In this document: positions 29,109 through 40,600 of the stretch, piece after piece
Position numbering within the stretch: the stretch's first letter is position 1
Layout: the number at the start of each line of letters is the position of its first letter
Assembly (NCBI GenBank): GCA_020850225.1
Contig: JADZFD010000063.1
Coordinates: 1-64,000, forward strand
Origin: Saprospiraceae bacterium
GTDB taxonomy: Bacteria > Bacteroidota > Bacteroidia > Chitinophagales > Saprospiraceae
Direction of reading: 5' to 3'
Length of the DNA stretch: 64,000 bases
The notes under the pieces: model-generated
Databases searched by the model: none
The model's input: only the letters and a program-made list of their open reading frames with translations
Told to the model about the DNA's origin: nothing
Position numbers and translations under genes: made by a program

Positions 29109-30164
29109 CTATTTTCCTCCTCTCAGTTTATTATTAGCTGAATTATCCACTGTAAAAGACATTTTGCCACATTGTTCTTTAGGAGCTGTTATGTCTGGTT
29201 GAAACTTATAGCCACGGGCTGCTTTCAGATACAATTTCAATCCTTCCCTGTCTCTTAATGTTGTTTCTGAATTCATAAGTTCAACATAAGTAACAATTCC
29301 AGCCTGGTTAATACAAACCTTCATTACGATCTTTCCACTTTGATTAATGGCTGCTTTGGCTGCAGGCATATTTCTGTATATGATTTTCCTACCGAAAACA
29401 CCGTCTCCTGTTCCATCATACATACCAGTTCCATCACTACTGTTGCCATGTCCGCCATCGCCATCATTACCTGTGCTCATACCTGCTCCTGTACCAGTTT
29501 TACCTTTACCAGTTCCACCTGGTCCATCTATTGAAGAAGGAGGATTCTTTGATGTACCTGTTGTTGATCCTTTTGTAGGGCTTTTACCAGGCAAACCGGA
29601 TCCCGAAGCTGGGCTACCTGATGATGGTGTTCTTGTTGTGCTACCTGATGAAGAAGAATTTGTTGATGGTGGTGCTTTCACTGGAGAATCTTCATTAGAA
29701 CTGACAACATCATCATTAGCCGGCGTGACTTTAGGTCCGGGGACTTTTATATCTACTTTAGGCGGAGAAACTACCTGTGGTTTTGTCACATCAATTACCT
29801 GAGGTTTAACTGCATCAGTGCTTGCCGGGTTTCTGGACATCGGCGCTTCGTTTGGTGCACTTTCTGATTTGGATCTCATTACACCCTCATCATCGCTTGA
29901 CATTCTGCTGTTAGAGCTCTCATGACCTAATTCGGCCAAAGGTGGTTCCTTGACTTTAGGTTTAACTACTGTAACAGGTGCTATTTTTTTAAAAGCAGGT
30001 ACATCCAGATTGATTTCATAGGATGGGTCTTCTTTAACAGAATGATCAACAGGTTGTGGAAGCGAATAAAAAAAAGCAAATATTAATAATATAGCATGTA
30101 CAACTATTGTAATAATTCTACTTTTATTCTTATTGGTTTCTTCCAGGGCAAATGTACTTTGCAT
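29109..30164 (-). CDS. TonB-like energy transducer with low-complexity linker
   Basis: N-terminal TM (IITIVVHAILLIFAFFYSL), Pro/Ser/Gly-rich linker, C-terminal GKIVMKVCINQAGIVTYVELMNSETT TonB-C-like domain. Confidence 0.85.
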   Translation of the reverse strand: MQSTFALEETNKNKSRIITIVVHAILLIFAFFYSLPQPVDHSVKEDPSYEINLDVPAFKKIAPVTVVKPKVKEPPLAELGHESSNSRMSSDDEGVMRSKSESAPNEAPMSRNPASTDAVKPQVIDVTKPQVVSPPKVDIKVPGPKVTPANDDVVSSNEDSPVKAPPSTNSSSSGSTTRTPSSGSPASGSGLPGKSPTKGSTTGTSKNPPSSIDGPGGTGKGKTGTGAGMSTGNDGDGGHGNSSDGTGMYDGTGDGVFGRKIIYRNMPAAKAAINQSGKIVMKVCINQAGIVTYVELMNSETTLRDREGLKLYLKAARGYKFQPDITAPKEQCGKMSFTVDNSANNKLRGGK

Positions 30165-30485
30165 GATTAATCTTATTTATCTTAAAAAATGATTTCAATA
30201 CTTATTATACGTAAATCTGAATTAAAAAATTCTTAAATTAATATTAAAAAATTACAAATTTATATAATATTATATTTATTAGGTGTTTATTTATTATGAT
30301 TTTAACAAATCAATAAAAATAACAGCAAATCTGGTATATTATCAATTCAATAACTTACACTGATATGTAATACAATCTTTTAGCAAATTATTAATTAATT
30401 GATTCAATATTGCTAAATTTTTACTGAATTTTCAAATATCCTGAAGAGAGTAAACGAAAATTGTGATAATTATATTTTTTAATTT

Positions 30486-31418
30486 CTATTTCAAATTAAA
30501 ATTATATGCGATATAAAATTCAAATCCCGGACCTGCTTTGGATAACGTCGAAGTAATACCATAATTTGCCAAAACGCCTAATCTCAATTTAGAATACCTG
30601 TTGCCAAACCTGTCAATAATCACACCACCTTGAATGGCTGCCATACCCACATTGGAAAAACCCGCACCAGCCCAGAATGCATTTTCCAATTCATACCTGA
30701 GACTGTACAACACATCTATCAAACCCGGCTCAACCAAATTTGCTGTAATCATAGGTTCCAGATAACTGTCATAATAACCAAAACGTCCACCTACATTAAA
30801 ATGTATATGCTTGAGTCGTTGCTGATCATAATCATTTACTAATATCTGAGTTGAAAACAATTGATTGATGCCTGCTCCTATAAAAAAAGCATTTCCTACA
30901 TATTCTCTTGTATTGGATGTATAATAGAATCCCATACCTGCTGATGGAAAAAATGATGAATATTTTGAATTATTAATCAGAGCATCATCAAAATCAGTAT
31001 AGATAGCATCAGCACCATTATAACTGTATTGCTGCAAACTTCCCGAAACTCCCAATGACAACTGACCATGTCTGGTGAATACCTCCTTCATTTTATAGGC
31101 ATAATTGAACTGTAACCCTACTTTATTTACCGGACCAGTCTTGTCTACCATCAGATAGGCACCTGCACTCATATTCTGCTTAATAAATGGATATTGCAAA
31201 GATGCAAATCCTGAAAGAGGTGCGCCCTGAAATCCTAACCACTGCATTCTAAAGAAGCCATCAACAACCATATCTTTTGCAGGTGCTGTCAGGGCCGGAT
31301 TCCATGCAGATCTGGTTTCACCTAAATGCGAACTATTAGGCAGTTGTTGAGCCTGTATACTATAGTTAACAGTCAAAATCACAAAACAAACTGATATTAT
31401 ATTATAAAATGTTTTCAT
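30486..31418 (-). CDS. PorP/SprF-family T9SS membrane protein
   Basis: Signal peptide; WNPALTAP...FRMQWLGFQGAPLSGFASLQYPF, AGAYLMVDKTGPVNKVGLQFNYAYKM. Confidence 0.92.
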   Translation of the reverse strand: MKTFYNIISVCFVILTVNYSIQAQQLPNSSHLGETRSAWNPALTAPAKDMVVDGFFRMQWLGFQGAPLSGFASLQYPFIKQNMSAGAYLMVDKTGPVNKVGLQFNYAYKMKEVFTRHGQLSLGVSGSLQQYSYNGADAIYTDFDDALINNSKYSSFFPSAGMGFYYTSNTREYVGNAFFIGAGINQLFSTQILVNDYDQQRLKHIHFNVGGRFGYYDSYLEPMITANLVEPGLIDVLYSLRYELENAFWAGAGFSNVGMAAIQGGVIIDRFGNRYSKLRLGVLANYGITSTLSKAGPGFEFYIAYNFNLK

Positions 31419-31444
31419 TTTAATTCTAATTTATTTTTACAATA

Positions 31445-34400
31445 TTAATCCCACAAAATAGTTAAAGCACTCCTGTATTTCTGATCACCCAATGTTAGAA
31501 TATAATAATAGGTATCCGCCGGCAATCGCTCTCCGCGTCTTGTACCATCAAACAGTTTTCCGAGATGCTGATATCCCTTGGCTTCAAAAATGGTATTTCC
31601 CCAACGATTGAATATTTTCAGACTATTATCCGGATATTCTGACAGATCCCCGAAATAAAGCTCATCATTTTTTCCATCACCGTTGGGCGTGATTATATTG
31701 ACCAATTGAAAATCTGAGTTGGAATGAGGTTCTCTTACACACACCTTTACACTGGCGTCATAGGTACACCCATTAATATCTGTTACGGTTACAGTAAATA
31801 CAGTTTCGGATGTAATCTTAATTTCAGGATTCGGTATATTACTCTTTCCAACTATCAATTCAGGATGATCCCATTGGTATGAGACACCACCAGTTGCCTG
31901 AAGTTTTATTGTTTTACCCAAAACTACACACGTATCTAAGCCAGCTGAAACATTGACTGCTTCATAGATTTTTATCTCAATCGATGCTACATCTGAGTTA
32001 TTCGGACATGTACCATTGTCACTTACCAAAACAGAGTATGTTGTAGTTTTAGTAGGATTAGCTACTACTACACTGGTAATCAAAGAAGACAACGAATTTC
32101 CGAGCGGATCTGTCCACTGATACGAACTACCTCCTGAAGCGGTTAAAGTAACAGGCTCTCCATTACAAACACCAGGTTGATTTGTTGAAATCTTAGCAAT
32201 AACTTCAGGAATACTTGTCACAGTTACTCTATTCTCAGCTGTACAGCCATTGTTATCGGTCACTATTACGGAATAAATTTTATTAGTAATCATGTTATTA
32301 GTCGTTTCATGATTTACAAGGACTGTCGCAGTATTACCTATATTGGAATTGAGCCATTCATAACTTGCGTGATTACCAGCAAATATTGTTTTACTTTCAC
32401 CCGGGCACAAGGTAAAATCTCCTCCTAAATCTACTTTCGGAGATGGTTGTTCTGTAACAACAAAAGTTTTTTGTGTTACACAGTTAGCACCACTTGATAC
32501 GATTACTTCATAAGTGCCGCCGGCTACTATTTCTATGTCTTTGCCATTTACTCCCGAAATTACTATATTATCTTTACGCCATTCATATTGTGTTCCATCA
32601 GAAGTAATACTGATATTTAATTTTTTTCCCTGGCACAAATTATAATTATTTTCCAGATTGGTAATCTGTGGCTTCGGTAAAAATGTTACTCTGACGGATT
32701 TGGAATTTTTACAACCAAAGGCATTTGTCACTTCGACATTATAGACACCTGACTTAGCAACTGTCACTTTTTGAGTAGCAGCTAGTTGTTGTCCATCCAA
32801 TGTCCATATATATGATGATTGGCCTGCTCCGGCATCCAGTACAGGTGGTGTACTTCCTTCACATAAGGATATGTCCTGTCCCAGATCAACTACAGGTATA
32901 GGATTGACTGTTATTTTGACTTCCTTAATCACTTCACATGCCGGAGTGCCTCCTTTGATGGACACTCTGTAAGTTCCTTGTTTTGTTACGGGCAAACTTA
33001 AAGATGCGGCACCCTGAATCAGACCATTATCGTCAAACCACTTAATTTCGGGGTTCACTGCATCCGTAGTAACAGTGATAGTATGGCTTTCACCTTCACA
33101 AATTGAAGCATCCTTACTTATTGTAACTGCCGGACCTGGTATAAATGACACATTTATCTGATCCTGTGCCTGGCATCCGAATTCATTGGTTACGACAACT
33201 TTGTAAGTACCTTCCGTCGATATGTCGATTGAACTCGTTTTTTGAGCGAGTGCTGTGCCATTTCTTGTCCAATCATAGGTCTTTCCATCTTGTCCCGCAT
33301 TTAGCGTAACAGTATTCCCTATACAAGAAACTAAATTAGGTCCACCCAGGCTAACAACAGGCAAATCCCTGAAATAAACCTGAACAGATTTAGTGGATGT
33401 ACATTTGGCTAGATTTTCTGCGATAACGGTATACAATCCACTTTCTGTTACTTTAATCTCTGTTTTTCCTGTATGGGATGTATTCTCAACTCCATCTTTA
33501 AACCACTTTACAAAGGTAAACCCAGTAATAACTGACTTAATATCTACAGTAGTTCCTTTACAGGCATTGATTTCCGTACCAGGAAATTGTTCAATATTTG
33601 GTGATGCAAAGAAATTGATTTTTACTTGGGAATTGGATGAACACTGGGATGAATTCGTGACTACTACCCGATAATTCCCTGTTTTAGTTGCCTGCAATGT
33701 AGAATTTGATTCACCTGAAATCACAACATTATTATAATACCATTCATATTTAGTTCCATCATTTCCAGCATCCAGAATAACTATCTCACCTTCACATTTA
33801 TTCTGGTCTGCCCCTAAATTAACAACCGGTGCATCTACTCTGTTGATGATGGTTGATGTTTCGTTTTTACACCCATACTGGTTATACACAACTATACGAT
33901 ATGTACCACCATCGGTTATTAAAATTTTATCAGAAGTTTCTCCTGAAATTAGTGTTCCATTTCTGTACCATTCTATTTTATTGGCACCCGTGATTGTTGG
34001 AGCTACTTCAAATGTTTCTCCGGTACAGAAATGCAATGCAGGCAAGACTACAACCTGAGGCAATTCATGGAAGGTGACTGTGATTTTATCAGATTGTTTG
34101 CATCCAGAATCATGAGTTGCCTCTACGTCATAATTTCCGGATGTCATCACTGTGATAGTCTGACCGACACTACCCGTAATTTCAACTCCGTCTCTTTTCC
34201 AGAGGTAAGATTTTGCACCTGATCCTGCATCCAATGTAACAGACTCGCCTACACATTTTTCTATGTTTGCACCGAGTTCAATTTTCAAAGGGCAACAATT
34301 TACAGGCGCTGTAAACAATCCGGTTTTCTCATAACGGCAATCCGGTAATTCTGTAAAATATGCATTTACATCCACAGGCAAACCATCTGAATCCAGTCCA

Positions 34401-37315
34401 ACCAGTGTTATCGTCTGAGGACTTGCAGTAACGTCAAATTCCTGTCCATTCACGTTAATCTTACCCGTATTCGGGGCACGGTCATATTCAAAAATTAATT
34501 CCTGTGAGTACGCATTAGTTGCAATTACGCACGCTGTCTGAGTACCAGGTGTTACTGATAGAATCCTGCATCCTGCATTGATAGTAATACTTTTACAATT
34601 TGTACTGATTTGCAGGCAATTACCATCGATTATCGCCTGACTTATTGATTTTCCAATCCAGGAAGTTGGATTACTGTTTGCTTTATAAATAACTCCATAA
34701 ATACAATACTCTCCAAAACGTAAGGTTGTAAAATCAGCTTCAGGACTGACTCCTGTTATTTTATCAGTAGTGGAATTGACAGCAATATAAATAAATTCAT
34801 ATCCTGAAGGCAAATATACACCATCAAATAAACTGCTTCCTGAAGGTTGGTTGGATAAAGTCACCTTATAAGTACTTGGTAAAGTAGGCAGGGATAAAGA
34901 GAAACTTCCAACTGTCATATAATACAACTTACCTGCCGTCAGCGTAACATGCATATCTCCTCCTATGTCAATACTTCCGGATCCAGACGGTCTAATTGCA
35001 GAACTTCCCACATGATTGACACAATTTGTTCCTGTAAATTCATATTCATACATATTCATTACAATACCAAAAGCTCCACCTGATTTAAAGGTATAATTTC
35101 CTGATTTGTCTACAGAAACAGGAAAAACATCGTATTTGTTGGTATTGACTGGACCTGCACATTGTGGTGGCGTATTGTCTAAATAAATCAAATTTCCAGC
35201 TCTATCTGAATTAGAAACAGCACCCGAAATACTTGTTACCTTTTTTCCAATATTATTGGTTAAAGTTAATTTCAAACCTGGATCTCCCTCCAGGAATATC
35301 ATATGAGACTCCGGTGCAATCGTTGTAGCAGGTGCGATACAATCGGTTATAACTTCAAAATTAGATTTGGAAATCGTAAATATTTTAAAACATTCATAAT
35401 CCATACACTCTATCATCATACGCGCATCTTTAGACGCAACAACGCTGGTTGGTATCGTTATGGAAGCGGATCCTGCACTGTAATTGATATTCTCAGCTAT
35501 TGTAAATTTGTAAGAAGTGCCTCCGTCAAATGAAAGTTTGATTCTTACTTTTGAACATAATGCATCAGAGCCATTGGTATTCCATTTAACTGTAACCGGA
35601 GTTCCTGATTGTATTGCTTCTCCTCCATTAGGATACGAAATGACAAACGGACCAGATGCCAGAACCTGAACAGTAACTTCATCATTTGCTGTCGCTCCAC
35701 CTTTCGTATTATTGTCTCTTAGTGAAACATTGAAATTCATTGTACGTGCTACAGAAGGTAATATATCAAACGGATTCACTTTGCCACTCGTTAATGACGA
35801 AAGTGCAGGAAAATACCTGTAGGGAACCTGTGTTGGCGGATAAGATCTGAATAAAGGAGCTCTGCTGTCACTGGCTGCTCTGGACCCAACTTTACCCTGA
35901 GTTACCTTGGTTCCACTACCATCTTCGTCCGTCTGTTCCCAACAATAGGTATGATTATCATCATCCGTAAAAGTACCTTTAGCTTCAAGATAAAAAGGTG
36001 TATTTAACGGTATTTTGTAAGTAGCATTACATGGATTTGCATTTATCTGTGGAGGTATATTGTCAGAAGGTTTAGGATTCCCACATGATCCTCCGTTACC
36101 TTTATATACAAAATTATACATTTGCTCCAGACTCGTTATATGGAAATAGTTGTCCAGAATTCCGCTACCTGGTACATTCTGATCTGCATCACACAACCCA
36201 TTGTATGACATTACAGTAGTTCCACTACCTATTTCAACTGCAGTTTCAGAACTGATATTGTCTGTACAACTTCCTCCAAATCCGTTGAAAGTATGCGTGG
36301 CGCTAAACTGATGTGCAAATTCATGTGCTGCCAGACTTATCCATCCATAACCCTCATTACTGTAAGCTCCACTCCAACCTCCAGCTTTTAAAGGAGGAGT
36401 AGAGTTATTATTACAAACCACACTAAGTAAAGCCAATCCACCATTAGCCCATCCATCCCCATCCTGATGTGTATGAAAAATATGTCCAATATCGTAACGA
36501 TTATTTGTAAAATTCATACCGATCACATCGCGTGCCATCTGAATCCTGTCTCCACTCGGATCAAATGGGTCTGAACCGGGATTATTATACATCTTTATCA
36601 GAGAACTGCTCGTCTTTAATGTAAAAGACAAGTCATTTTTAAAGATAGCACTGATAGCATTAACAGAATTTATGATAGAAGTACGTACATTATTGTCTGC
36701 ATTGCCATTCGCCTGATAATACTCTCCGGTACATGCAATCGCTACATCATATTCATAGTAAGTGGTACCCATGGTTAATTTCGAACGGACATTACCATGA
36801 TTGCGCGTATTTTCACGATTCAAATCTGTAAATTCCGGATGTTCAGTACAAAATTGCTGCATACGCTTCATTTCAGGCTGAATACCATATTCTATCCAAT
36901 ACTCTTCCGGTGTATTGAAATCAGGATATATGCTCACAACTTCACCATAATTATATATGGAAACGTAAACCCTTCCTGCTCCAAAAGTTATAGCTCCATA
37001 TATATTGGGCTGACCAGCTACTCTTAAGTCACATGTCAGTATATCATCATCATCTCTTTTTTCAGAAGAATATACGTCGTTTGGAATGGCTTCCAATCTT
37101 AATAATTGTCCGTAAACAACCACGTCAAGGTGTCTTCCTGACCTCAACTGATCCGATAACCCAAGTTGTACCTGATCCTTGGAAATAGTAGTTTTATTAC
37201 GAGTACCATAAAACTCCTCCTTATTATCAGGCAGCAGACTACCTATATTTTGAGAAAAGGATTCTGTCTGATACAAAAAAAATGCTATAAAAAGAATAAT
37301 ACAATATCTAAACAT
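31445..37315 (-). CDS. Giant secreted reprolysin-like metalloprotease with tandem Ig-like repeats and T9SS type-B C-terminal domain
   Basis: 1956 aa; zinc motif HEFAHQFSATH (36293-36325), Met-turn-like TTVMSYNGLCD, Ig-like repeats, C-term NIITPNGDGKNDELYFGDL...IFNRWGNTIFEAKGY. Confidence 0.93.
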   Translation of the reverse strand: MFRYCIILFIAFFLYQTESFSQNIGSLLPDNKEEFYGTRNKTTISKDQVQLGLSDQLRSGRHLDVVVYGQLLRLEAIPNDVYSSEKRDDDDILTCDLRVAGQPNIYGAITFGAGRVYVSIYNYGEVVSIYPDFNTPEEYWIEYGIQPEMKRMQQFCTEHPEFTDLNRENTRNHGNVRSKLTMGTTYYEYDVAIACTGEYYQANGNADNNVRTSIINSVNAISAIFKNDLSFTLKTSSSLIKMYNNPGSDPFDPSGDRIQMARDVIGMNFTNNRYDIGHIFHTHQDGDGWANGGLALLSVVCNNNSTPPLKAGGWSGAYSNEGYGWISLAAHEFAHQFSATHTFNGFGGSCTDNISSETAVEIGSGTTVMSYNGLCDADQNVPGSGILDNYFHITSLEQMYNFVYKGNGGSCGNPKPSDNIPPQINANPCNATYKIPLNTPFYLEAKGTFTDDDNHTYCWEQTDEDGSGTKVTQGKVGSRAASDSRAPLFRSYPPTQVPYRYFPALSSLTSGKVNPFDILPSVARTMNFNVSLRDNNTKGGATANDEVTVQVLASGPFVISYPNGGEAIQSGTPVTVKWNTNGSDALCSKVRIKLSFDGGTSYKFTIAENINYSAGSASITIPTSVVASKDARMMIECMDYECFKIFTISKSNFEVITDCIAPATTIAPESHMIFLEGDPGLKLTLTNNIGKKVTSISGAVSNSDRAGNLIYLDNTPPQCAGPVNTNKYDVFPVSVDKSGNYTFKSGGAFGIVMNMYEYEFTGTNCVNHVGSSAIRPSGSGSIDIGGDMHVTLTAGKLYYMTVGSFSLSLPTLPSTYKVTLSNQPSGSSLFDGVYLPSGYEFIYIAVNSTTDKITGVSPEADFTTLRFGEYCIYGVIYKANSNPTSWIGKSISQAIIDGNCLQISTNCKSITINAGCRILSVTPGTQTACVIATNAYSQELIFEYDRAPNTGKINVNGQEFDVTASPQTITLVGLDSDGLPVDVNAYFTELPDCRYEKTGLFTAPVNCCPLKIELGANIEKCVGESVTLDAGSGAKSYLWKRDGVEITGSVGQTITVMTSGNYDVEATHDSGCKQSDKITVTFHELPQVVVLPALHFCTGETFEVAPTITGANKIEWYRNGTLISGETSDKILITDGGTYRIVVYNQYGCKNETSTIINRVDAPVVNLGADQNKCEGEIVILDAGNDGTKYEWYYNNVVISGESNSTLQATKTGNYRVVVTNSSQCSSNSQVKINFFASPNIEQFPGTEINACKGTTVDIKSVITGFTFVKWFKDGVENTSHTGKTEIKVTESGLYTVIAENLAKCTSTKSVQVYFRDLPVVSLGGPNLVSCIGNTVTLNAGQDGKTYDWTRNGTALAQKTSSIDISTEGTYKVVVTNEFGCQAQDQINVSFIPGPAVTISKDASICEGESHTITVTTDAVNPEIKWFDDNGLIQGAASLSLPVTKQGTYRVSIKGGTPACEVIKEVKITVNPIPVVDLGQDISLCEGSTPPVLDAGAGQSSYIWTLDGQQLAATQKVTVAKSGVYNVEVTNAFGCKNSKSVRVTFLPKPQITNLENNYNLCQGKKLNISITSDGTQYEWRKDNIVISGVNGKDIEIVAGGTYEVIVSSGANCVTQKTFVVTEQPSPKVDLGGDFTLCPGESKTIFAGNHASYEWLNSNIGNTATVLVNHETTNNMITNKIYSVIVTDNNGCTAENRVTVTSIPEVIAKISTNQPGVCNGEPVTLTASGGSSYQWTDPLGNSLSSLITSVVVANPTKTTTYSVLVSDNGTCPNNSDVASIEIKIYEAVNVSAGLDTCVVLGKTIKLQATGGVSYQWDHPELIVGKSNIPNPEIKITSETVFTVTVTDINGCTYDASVKVCVREPHSNSDFQLVNIITPNGDGKNDELYFGDLSEYPDNSLKIFNRWGNTIFEAKGYQHLGKLFDGTRRGERLPADTYYYILTLGDQKYRSALTILWD
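31735..34300 (-). repeat. Tandem Ig-like repeats (roughly 11 units of about 75-80 aa)
   Basis: Recurring xCxGxxxxLxAG...YxWxxxGxxI...GxYxVxVTNxxGCxxxxxVxVxF in translation. Confidence 0.8.
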
Positions 37316-37674
37316 GTGATGGATATTTAGTTGATTTTTACAAATATTAAATTCTAAGGTTAAAATTATCTATTTTTATCTAAAATTAAAAATGAAATAC
37401 AAACTTAAAATTATATTTCATTCAATATTATAATCGAATAATCATAAGCAAATCGTAAGCAAATCATAAACAATTATATAATAAACGTATATATATTACA
37501 CCAATTAACTATATATAACTTAGTATTAGTTGAATCAATACCGGTAAAATAGTATTTTCTGTAATCTTTGTGGAAAATACAATTAATTAATACTATCAAT
37601 TATGTTTATCAAACTCCAAATAGGAACTGCGTCAATTTTGTACTGAATAACACTTATTATATAGTGAAATATAA

Positions 37675-40600
37675 TTAATGAACCACGGTAATTGAACCTG
37701 AGTATTTTTTGGAAGATGCTGTATTATCAAAGTACACTTCTATCGCATAAATATAAACACCAGGATTGACCAATCCTGTTCCAAACTTACCATTCCAACC
37801 AAATTCAGGATCATTTGGCGGTACGTCCTTAATATTAAACATCATATTGCCCCATCTGTCATAAATGCGCATATTCCTGATTGTTCCTGTCACTTTATTC
37901 GGCATGAAAATGACAAACTTATCATTAACACCATCACCATTCGGACTAAATATATTCGGAATAATTATATCTACTATTACACGTTCTACAGTAATGGACC
38001 TGCTGTCCTTACAATCATTACCATACAGATAATTTACAACATATAAAGTAGTTTCAGCCGGATTGACTATTGGATTAAGACAATCTGTACAGTTCAGAGT
38101 ACCTAATGGTGACCAAGACAAGTCATAGATACTATTCTGCGGAGAAGTCAACAGTAATTGTACCGTTCCGTCAGGGAGTGGCACCTGGGTTAGAACTACA
38201 TCTGGTGAAAGTTCATTCGCGGGTATAACTTCACTAATAGTTTTTGAACATCCCGCATCATTTAATACCTGAATCTGGTGTTGGCCACTTTTTATCGGTA
38301 TGCTTACAGGCAAAGCAGTTGATGTCCTAACAATCTCACCATCTATCATTACAGAATAAGGTCCATTTTGCGTCGAACTGACAATATGTATTACAGGGAG
38401 ATCATTATTACATTTTGATTCAACTGTATAAGAAAAATCAAAACTCTCAAAGGTTAAACTTACATTCACAAGACTGTCACAACCACCTAAGGCAATATCT
38501 GGTATAGTAGCTTGTCCCAACGGATTGGCCTTGTTAAACACTTGTCCACCCAACAACAATTCAAAATTATCATCACAGGTAGTTAGTTTATAATCTCCCG
38601 GAATTAATTCTTTTTTGAAAGTGATATATACGTCTACAATACTGTCACATCCATATTGTGCAGCTCCTGGTATTGTTGCAGTACCAGATGGAGAATTGTA
38701 TGAAAAGGCCTTGTCACCTATAGTAACAATTTTGTCAAAGTCGCAATAGGAGGCTGTAAAATGTCCTTTTGCCACGTTGTAAAAGCTTAGATTGACATGT
38801 ACTATGGTGTCACATTCAGCAGGTTTTGTTGAAGGAATAATGACATCACCCTTCGGTCGTGAAAATGAAAACACTTCACCCTGCAATTCAAAGGTTTCAT
38901 TACTGCATATTTTAGGATTCACATTTTTAACTGTTAAAGGAAGCGTTTTAAAAGTCACAGGTTGGTTTACTTCAAATTCGCATCCACTGGAAAGTAACCT
39001 TATATATGATATTTCAAATAGAACCTGTACATTTTCAGGCCAGCGCCTTAATCCAAAAGGTGGTTGGTTATCTGCACAAATAGTCAATTTCGTTGGATTA
39101 CTACCCTGAATGGTGATCTTTTCACTAAATTGTTCATTGGTAACCTGATTTTTACCAATCAGTGTCAACTCAACCTTATCCTGAGCATCAAGTACTATTG
39201 TCAGTTCCCTACATTGTCCAATACAGATATCATCCATTATGAATTGGTTGATCTGTGGTTTTTTAATTTTAGTCAATTCTATATTGGCTATAGCTTTTGG
39301 ACATGTTATCCCATCACCCACTTCATATATAAAGCTATATTTATCATTACTTCCAAAATCTGTAAATATACCATTTGACACAATAATCCCCTGATAGTAG
39401 AATACGCCTCCACCATCAGCACCTGTATTCAGGTAATCAAATAAGTTGATGTTCTTTGAATCACAAATCGCTGCCTGTACATCACCACCTGCATTGAGTG
39501 CTGATTTTAAATCGATAGCAACAACAGCTACATCATTTGCACATGGTAGAACCCCGTTTACTACATATTCAAAAGAATATTTACCTGCAGCCAATCCGGT
39601 CGTATTCCAGACTGATCCTGTAAGACCCTGATAATTATTCACATTATTAAATTGTCCGGTCAGGTCTACTGATTTCAGTAATGAAAACAAATCTACCTGG
39701 CTACCAATACATGCAGATGTAATTACGTCATTTCCGGCATTCGGTTTAGCAATGACAAACAATTTAACACGAGCTGTATCCGGAAGGCAATTATTCCCTG
39801 AAATAATATATTCCATCTCATAAACACCTGGTTTAGTATTATTTATATTTACTTTTGAAGGATCTGAAATATCTATAGAACCTGAAGAAGTTACACTCCA
39901 TGTTCCGCCTTTATCATACTTGCCTAAAAAATTATATAGATTTAATACTGCTCCGCTTCCTTCACAATACTGGCCTGTAAAATCAGCTCCTGCATTATTT
40001 CCGGGTGTGATTGTTAACAGTAATTGAGCAGTATCCCGTCCACAATACGGATCATTTATAATATATCGCAATAAAGTATCACCCAATGGTAAAGTAGTAA
40101 CCAGATACTTGTCTGCAGTTTTAATAGTATCCTTACCTGACTTCCATATGCCATCAATCCTGATTCCTTTAGATAAATAATCAAACAGATTCACTGTTGC
40201 AGGCTGAACATTGCAAAAAACAGCAAAAGTATCTCTACCCGCAGATGACTTAGTCGTTTGAACATTATGTGACAAAACATTATCGCAGCCAAACACATCC
40301 GTTATAGTAACGTAGAAAGTTGTCTGTTTTACTATATTTACAAAATCAGCTGATGCTTGAGAACCACCATTATCTGACCACAGATACTGAGCTCCTCCAG
40401 TTGCAGTCAAATGTACTGAACCTTTCTCGCATACAATTGAAGGACCCTGAATATTACCCAATGGCAAAGCATGAACATTCAGGTTGAATACTATTATGGT
40501 TGCTTCACATGGGTCAGTACCGTCCGGATCATTGGATGTAAATGTAATCGCAATGGTTTTTCCTGCATCTGCTGCTGAAGGAATGTATTGGATATTAAAT

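Noticed and set aside
29347-29802. 151-aa plus-strand Pro/Val-rich ORF
   Set aside because: Antisense shadow of the low-complexity TonB linker.
31735-34300. DNA-level tandem repeat or phase-variable locus
   Set aside because: Repeats are diverged Ig-like protein domains; no near-identical nucleotide units were seen.
37444-37476. CRISPR-like array
   Set aside because: Units are 11 bp, contiguous and without spacers; no cas genes in the window.
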